A stretch of DNA of 56,633 nt from Lachnospiraceae bacterium. GTDB taxonomy: Bacteria > Bacillota > Clostridia > Lachnospirales > Lachnospiraceae. The stretch is from assembly GCA_022768745.1 (NCBI GenBank), contig JALELK010000005.1, positions 1-56,633 of the forward strand. The letters run 5' to 3'. The notes beneath the pieces are model-generated. The model searched no databases, was not told where the DNA came from, and worked only from the letters and a program-made list of their open reading frames with translations. Position numbers and translations under genes: made by a program. The first letter of the stretch is position 1, and the number at the start of each line of letters is the position of its first letter. Below are positions 52,068 through 56,633 of the stretch, one piece after another.

Positions 52068-55000
52068 TTATCTTTTCTGTGACGTATCCATTATAGTCGT
52101 TTTGCTCAACCCTTGCAATTCCTTTACAAAATTCATAAGAATTTCCGGTATATCCTTCGGACGTATTCTGGAATTCTTTTTGTAATAATACAGAAATGCC
52201 GGTCGTTTTGCATCTGCCTGGAACTTCACATAGGGTTTATATTTTTCCACCAATGCCGGTATCGCCGTTGGGTCAATCGGCGCCCGCTCAAACATAGTAA
52301 AGACAATCATCTCTGCATTTTGTTTGATGTCCACCACAAAAGCCTCATGGGCCTTGGTGCGAAGCATGGCGATATACAAAAGATTCTGCACCGGTTTTCC
52401 CGGCTCTCCGAAACGGTCAATCAGCTCATCCAACATTTCGTCCCTTTCCTCCTGGGAATGAATCTCTGCAATCCGCTTATAGAGATCCAGCCGTTGCATC
52501 TCACTGGACACATAATTTTCCGGCAGGTATGCATCCATCTCCAAATCCACCGTAGTGTCAAAGTGTTCCTCCAACACCTCGCCTTTTTCCCGCTTGACAG
52601 CTTCGTTTAACATTTTACAGTACAAATCATAACCCACAGCCGCCATATGTCCATGCTGTTCCTGACCCAGCATATTACCGGCTCCGCGGATTTCCAAATC
52701 TCTCATGGCAATTTTAAATCCACTTCCAAGGTCTGTGAATTCTTTGATTGCCGCCAAACGTTTTTCTGCTACTTCCTTTAACATTTTGTCCCGTTTATAC
52801 ATCAAAAATGCATAGGCACTCCGGTTGCTTCGTCCCACTCTGCCTCTCAACTGGTAAAGCTGGGACAATCCCAATTGGTCGGAATCGTGAATAATAATGG
52901 TATTTACATTGGATATGTCCAGACCAATCTCTATGATTGTGGTGGACACCAGCACATCAATCTCCTGATTGATAAATCCATACATAATTTTTTCCAACCG
53001 GCTCTCAGACATTTTTCCGTGGGCATAAGCCACATTTGCCTCCGGCACCAAAGATTCCACTTTAGCCGCCACATCTGCTATCTGATTCACCCGGTTAAAC
53101 ACGTAGTACACCTGACCTCCTCTGGCCATCTCCCGGACAATGGCTTCCCGAATCATCTCCTCATTGTACTCAAACACAAAGGTCTGAATGGGCTGACGCT
53201 CCATAGGAGCCTCCTCCAACACGCTCATATCTCTGACACCAATCAGGCTCATATGCAGAGTTCTGGGAATCGGTGTGGCTGATAGAGAGAGGACATCCAC
53301 GTTCTTTTTCATCCGCTTTATCTGCTCCTTGTGATTGACCCCAAAGCGCTGTTCCTCATCGATAATCAAAAGTCCTAAATCCTTATAAGAAACATCTTTA
53401 GAGAGCAGTCGATGGGTTCCAATCACAATGTCCACACTGCCATTTTTCAATCCCTCAATGGTCTTTTTCTGTTCTTTCGGGCTGACAAATCTGCACATCA
53501 GTCCCACATTCACAGGATAATGGGACATCCTCTGCAAAAAGGTATTGTAATGCTGCTGGGCAAGAATGGTAGTAGGCACCAGATACACCACCTGTTTTCC
53601 GTCCTGCACCGCCTTAAAGGCAGCCCTTAAGGCAATCTCTGTCTTGCCGTAGCCCACATCTCCGCAGATTAACCGATCCATAATCTTTGGACTCATCATA
53701 TCTTTCTTTACCGCCTCGATGGCACGGATCTGACCCTCTGTCTCCTCATAGGGAAACGTCTCCTCAAACTCCTTTTGCCAGACGGTATCCTGACCATAGA
53801 CATAACCATTGTCCTGCTGACGAAGAGCATACAAATCCACCAGTTCTTTGGCTACCACGCCTACTGCTGCCCGGACTCTTGCCTTGGTATTCACCCAGTC
53901 CTGGGTTCCCAAAGTGTTTAGCTTCGGCTTTTTCCCCTCGTGGTCCCCATACTTTTGTATAGCATCCAGCTGGGTGGCAGGAATATATAAGTTTCCTCCC
54001 TTGGCATAGGAAATCTTGATATAGTCCTTCATCACCTTGTCCACTTCTATCTTCTCAAATCCCTGATAGATGCCCAGGCCATGATTTTCATGGACCACAT
54101 AATCTCCCACTTCCAAATCGGAGAAGCTGGCTATATGCTCCCCCTCATATTTTTTGGCTTTCTTTTTTCTCTTTGCTCTGCTGCCAAAAATATCCTGTTC
54201 AGAGAGAATTACATATCCAACCTCCGGGAATTCATAACCTCTGGAGAGATTACCGCACATAACCATAATCTCTCCGGGGTGTATCCCATGATCGTAATCC
54301 TCTGTATAAAAAGCATTTAAATCTTCATCCATCAACAGCTCTGCCAAATGCTTTGCCCTGGTTCTGGATGGCGACAGGAGAATCATCCGATATTTTTGTT
54401 TCCGGAATCTTTTTAAATCCTTCACCAAAAGGTCAAACTGGCTATTGTAACTACCTACGGACACTGCACGAATTCCATAATGTCCCGCTATTTTTAACAG
54501 CCCTTCCCTGCTATCCAAAGTGGAGAGCACCACTCCGGAAAACTTTTGAAAGCCCCCGAAAATTGTGGAGACAGGAAGCAACATTTCCAGCTGTCCCGGC
54601 AGACAGTGTCCTCCCTCCAAGCGATGGGTCATACTGTCAGTAAACTCCTGCTCCACCAATTTTCCCTTCTCGTCCAGATGCACCAGCTCATCCAGAAAAA
54701 CAATGGTATCTTCCGGAAAATAGGACAACAAACTCACGGCATTTTCTGTAAAATAATTTAAATGGGTTTCTAAGCCGGTACCCAGTCCCCACTCTCTGGT
54801 TTCCTCCACCAGCTGGGTGACATTGGATTTTATCCTGTGTGCCTCCTCAGTTTTCATCTCCTTGCGGAATTTTTGATACAACCGGTCCGCATCCTGCTCC
54901 ATCTTTTTTAAACCGGTCTCAATCTGGTTTTCGTCCAGCACCAGTTCTATGGCAGGATAAATCACTTCCTCATCAATGGATTCCAAGGATTTCTGTGTAA

Positions 55001-55619
55001 CCACATCAAAAGTTCTCAGGGAGTCCACCTCATCTCCCCACAACTCCATACGGACAGGATTTTCTCTGGTCAGGGGAAAAATATCCACAATTCCTCCCCG
55101 GACAGCGAACTCTCCCGGATGCTCCACCTGGGACACGCTCTCATATCCAAGCATTACCAGATGACGGCGCATTTCCTCCAAATCCACCGTATCCTCCATG
55201 GAAATCTTAAAAATCCCTCTCTCATAGGAAGAAAGCTCCGGCACTTTATTCATCAGGGCGTCAATGGTAGTAACCACGGTAACCGGCTCCTTCTGTAAAA
55301 GTGCCTGCACCACAGAAAGCCGTTCTCTGGTCATGGCATTGCTGTGAATATCCGACTGGTAAAACAACAAATCCCTGGCAGGATAATACAGCACATTTTC
55401 CTGAAAAAACTCATATCCCTCCATCAACTGTTTTGCCCGCAGTTCATCAAAGGTGACAATCAATTTTACCTTTGCCCTGTCTCCAAGTCCATAAATCAAA
55501 TGCGGCTTCAGTGTGTCAATCACTCCTGAAACCTCATAGATTTGGTTGTCCTTATACAATTTTTCTTTTAACTCTTCCATCTGAGGCATGGCCTCAAAAG
55601 GACTCAGAAATGCTTTCAT
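52068..55619 (-). CDS. mfd: Transcription-repair coupling factor Mfd
   Basis: An 1183-residue DNA translocase that releases stalled RNA polymerase and recruits UvrA. Order of parts: UvrB-like N-terminal modules (VRGGIVDIFPLTRENPVRMELWGDEVDSLR), the CarD-like RNA-polymerase interaction domain (VGDYVVHENHGLGIYQGFEKI), the RecG-like motor with Walker A CGDVGYGKTE and helicase box IIDEEQRFGV, and a TRCF C-terminal domain. The ATG directly abuts the pth stop codon, with GGAAG upstream. Length is normal. Confidence 0.97.
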   Translation of the reverse strand: MKAFLSPFEAMPQMEELKEKLYKDNQIYEVSGVIDTLKPHLIYGLGDRAKVKLIVTFDELRAKQLMEGYEFFQENVLYYPARDLLFYQSDIHSNAMTRERLSVVQALLQKEPVTVVTTIDALMNKVPELSSYERGIFKISMEDTVDLEEMRRHLVMLGYESVSQVEHPGEFAVRGGIVDIFPLTRENPVRMELWGDEVDSLRTFDVVTQKSLESIDEEVIYPAIELVLDENQIETGLKKMEQDADRLYQKFRKEMKTEEAHRIKSNVTQLVEETREWGLGTGLETHLNYFTENAVSLLSYFPEDTIVFLDELVHLDEKGKLVEQEFTDSMTHRLEGGHCLPGQLEMLLPVSTIFGGFQKFSGVVLSTLDSREGLLKIAGHYGIRAVSVGSYNSQFDLLVKDLKRFRKQKYRMILLSPSRTRAKHLAELLMDEDLNAFYTEDYDHGIHPGEIMVMCGNLSRGYEFPEVGYVILSEQDIFGSRAKRKKKAKKYEGEHIASFSDLEVGDYVVHENHGLGIYQGFEKIEVDKVMKDYIKISYAKGGNLYIPATQLDAIQKYGDHEGKKPKLNTLGTQDWVNTKARVRAAVGVVAKELVDLYALRQQDNGYVYGQDTVWQKEFEETFPYEETEGQIRAIEAVKKDMMSPKIMDRLICGDVGYGKTEIALRAAFKAVQDGKQVVYLVPTTILAQQHYNTFLQRMSHYPVNVGLMCRFVSPKEQKKTIEGLKNGSVDIVIGTHRLLSKDVSYKDLGLLIIDEEQRFGVNHKEQIKRMKKNVDVLSLSATPIPRTLHMSLIGVRDMSVLEEAPMERQPIQTFVFEYNEEMIREAIVREMARGGQVYYVFNRVNQIADVAAKVESLVPEANVAYAHGKMSESRLEKIMYGFINQEIDVLVSTTIIEIGLDISNVNTIIIHDSDQLGLSQLYQLRGRVGRSNRSAYAFLMYKRDKMLKEVAEKRLAAIKEFTDLGSGFKIAMRDLEIRGAGNMLGQEQHGHMAAVGYDLYCKMLNEAVKREKGEVLEEHFDTTVDLEMDAYLPENYVSSEMQRLDLYKRIAEIHSQEERDEMLDELIDRFGEPGKPVQNLLYIAMLRTKAHEAFVVDIKQNAEMIVFTMFERAPIDPTAIPALVEKYKPYVKFQADAKRPAFLYYYKKNSRIRPKDIPEILMNFVKELQGLSKTTIMDTSQKR

Positions 55620-56195
55620 TTATTCTTCCACTTTTCCGTTATACAAATTCATAGCCTTTTCAATGTCACCATCCACCATGCACTCCACCGCAGCAATGGC
55701 TCTTTGGTAGGATTTTTCCACCAGCTTACGGTCGCTTTCCGTAAACCGTCCCAGCACATGGGCCACCATATCTCCATGAGGAGGCAATTTTCCTACCCCC
55801 ACCTTCACTCTCTTAAAGCCCTCTGTATGTGTATGGGCAATAATATTTTTCAACCCATTGTGTCCTCCGGCACTTCCTTTTCTGCGGACTCTCGTGGTTC
55901 CCGGATCCAAGGTCACATCATCTGAAATAACAATCAAATCCTCCTCCGGGTCAAGCTTGTAAAAATGCAAAATATCTCCCACGCTCTCTCCGCTCAAATT
56001 CATAAAGGTCTGGGGTTTCACCAAAATCACCGGACTCCCACCGATACGCCCCTTCCCAATCAGTGCCTTATGCTTTTTCTCACTGACATCAATCCCGTAC
56101 TTCTCTGCCAATAAGTCTATGACATCAAAGCCCACATTATGTCTGGTTTTTTCATATTTTAAACCGGGATTTCCCAGTCCGACAATCACATACAT
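55620..56195 (-). CDS. pth: Peptidyl-tRNA hydrolase
   Basis: A 191-residue enzyme recycling peptidyl-tRNAs released from ribosomes. MYVIVGLGNPGLKYEKTRHNVGF carries Asn10 and the catalytic His20; the LVKPQTFMNLSGESVG and VRRKGSAGGHNGLKNI motifs follow. The ATG at 56195 has AGGAG at 7 nt; the frame extends to 56216 but without support. First gene of pth-mfd-prsA. The terminator-like stem and palindrome upstream separate it from whatever precedes. Confidence 0.96.
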   Translation of the reverse strand: MYVIVGLGNPGLKYEKTRHNVGFDVIDLLAEKYGIDVSEKKHKALIGKGRIGGSPVILVKPQTFMNLSGESVGDILHFYKLDPEEDLIVISDDVTLDPGTTRVRRKGSAGGHNGLKNIIAHTHTEGFKRVKVGVGKLPPHGDMVAHVLGRFTESDRKLVEKSYQRAIAAVECMVDGDIEKAMNLYNGKVEE

Positions 56196-56220
56196 CTCTT
56201 TTCTCCTCTTTAACAACGAT

Positions 56221-56340
56221 TATTCGCCATTTACCAAGCCGCCGTAGGGAACCACCGGGGTATAGCCGCCTTTCCGCCGGCACTCACTATCCAAAATTGT
56301 AAATTTGTAAGAAAGGGCGCATTCCCTTTTCTTATGATTT
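56221..56340 (-). other. Intergenic stretch with a start-less reading frame and a hairpin
   Basis: Minus strand from about 56338 to 56221 reads ...KGGYTPVVPYGGLVNGE-stop, a protein-like C-terminus with no start codon after the last upstream stop. It may be a fragment of a lost gene. The same stretch carries the stem AAGAAAAGGG / CCCTTTCTT (56309-56334). No promoter for pth is obvious here. Confidence 0.3.
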
Positions 56341-56633
56341 ATGTCCGTTCAAGTTTCGACAGGAACTTATGTTGCATCTCTGGACACAGAACACCCTTTG
56401 AAGGGTTTCGTGTCTGCCTTATGCGGGGTGATGAACAATACCGTGCCCGCGGTTTGTGTTTGCGCCCGTATTACGTAGTGCAGAGATGAAATCTTCTGTG
56501 GGTGACATAACCAAGAGCGGGCACAATAAAATTTGTGAAGCACCCCGCTTAGGCAGACTAGAAAGTCTGATGGGTGTCTGTGACAGAGGTGCAACATAAG
56601 TTTGCAGTCGAAACGATGCCCGGACACAAAAGT
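56341..56633. repeat. Second giant imperfect palindrome, reaching the window edge
   Basis: Arms from 56343 and 56627 inward pair as TGTCCG, GTTTCGAC, AACTTATGTTGCA, CTCTG, CACAG, ACACCC, GTCTGCC, GCGGGGTG and GTGCCCGC, with short mismatches and bulges, to an apex near 56480. Total at least 285 bp. No sequence is obviously shared with the palindrome at 10200-10776, but the architecture is alike. A minus-strand frame across it is treated as chance. Confidence 0.75.

Noticed and set aside
56367-56627. An 86-codon minus-strand frame in the right-hand palindrome
   Set aside because: It is coextensive with the inverted repeat, Cys/His-rich without a recognisable motif, and has no ribosome binding site; a chance frame is more likely.

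Overview
The window looks like chromosomal DNA of a spore-forming, low-to-moderate GC clostridium, most likely of the Lachnospiraceae. Grounds: nearly every gene is on the minus strand in long co-directional runs with strong AGGAGG-type ribosome binding sites; sigma-A promoters are easy to read; sporulation genes are present (spoIIE, yabP, yabQ, a CotS-like gene, a YtvI-like gene); and the pth-mfd ... rqcP-yabP-yabQ-divIC-spoIIE-tilS-hpt-ftsH order is the one known from Bacillus and clostridia. It is mostly housekeeping DNA. No phage, CRISPR array or intact transposase was seen.

Layout, left to right. 1-1100: the 5' tip of a ribosome hibernation factor gene and a divergent SDR oxidoreductase. 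1100-6613: a polar amino-acid ABC importer and an ECF vitamin-type transporter (S component of UPF0397 type, fused double ATPase, EcfT). 6750-10209: a WYL regulator, a secreted transglutaminase-fold protein and a YjdF-like membrane protein. 10200-10776: a 577-bp near-perfect palindrome. 10855-14668: an anaerobic-type glycerol-3-phosphate dehydrogenase operon with its antiterminator gene glpP and a readable leader terminator. 14685-18189: a CPA2 antiporter, murI and an AGCS alanine symporter. 18251-26030: four tRNAs (Gly, Phe, Leu, Tyr) around a YhaN/YhaO (SbcCD-like) pair, a Tet(M)-like GTPase fused to a Rae1/YacP ribonuclease domain, and an M15 peptidase. 26080-28122: a GH13 glycosidase. 28369-36049: ftsH, hpt, tilS, spoIIE, divIC, yabQ, yabP, rqcP, HU. 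36050-52053: a PEGA lipoprotein, CotS-like protein, cca, proS, YtvI-like protein, rluA-type synthase, metK with a SAM-I riboswitch, an HD-GYP protein, murA, a heterodimeric ABC exporter and a PrsA-like foldase. 52068-56195: mfd and pth. 56341-end: a second large imperfect palindrome, cut by the window edge.

How the genes work together: translation and ribosome quality control recur (hpf, rqcP, the GTPase-Rae1 fusion, pth, proS, cca, tilS, tRNAs), as do wall and division (murI, murA, M15, divIC, ftsH) and sporulation. Several control circuits can be read directly: GlpP antitermination, SAM-I control of metK, a Spo0A-type spoIIE promoter with a 21-bp spacer, and an intra-operon terminator behind the amino-acid binding protein.

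The most unusual items are the giant palindromes at 10200-10776 and 56341-56633, a two-copy structured repeat (994-1088 and 43081-43230) with a compensatory base change, and the GTPase-Rae1 fusion at 22283-24955. All calls come from reading sequence; no database search was run.
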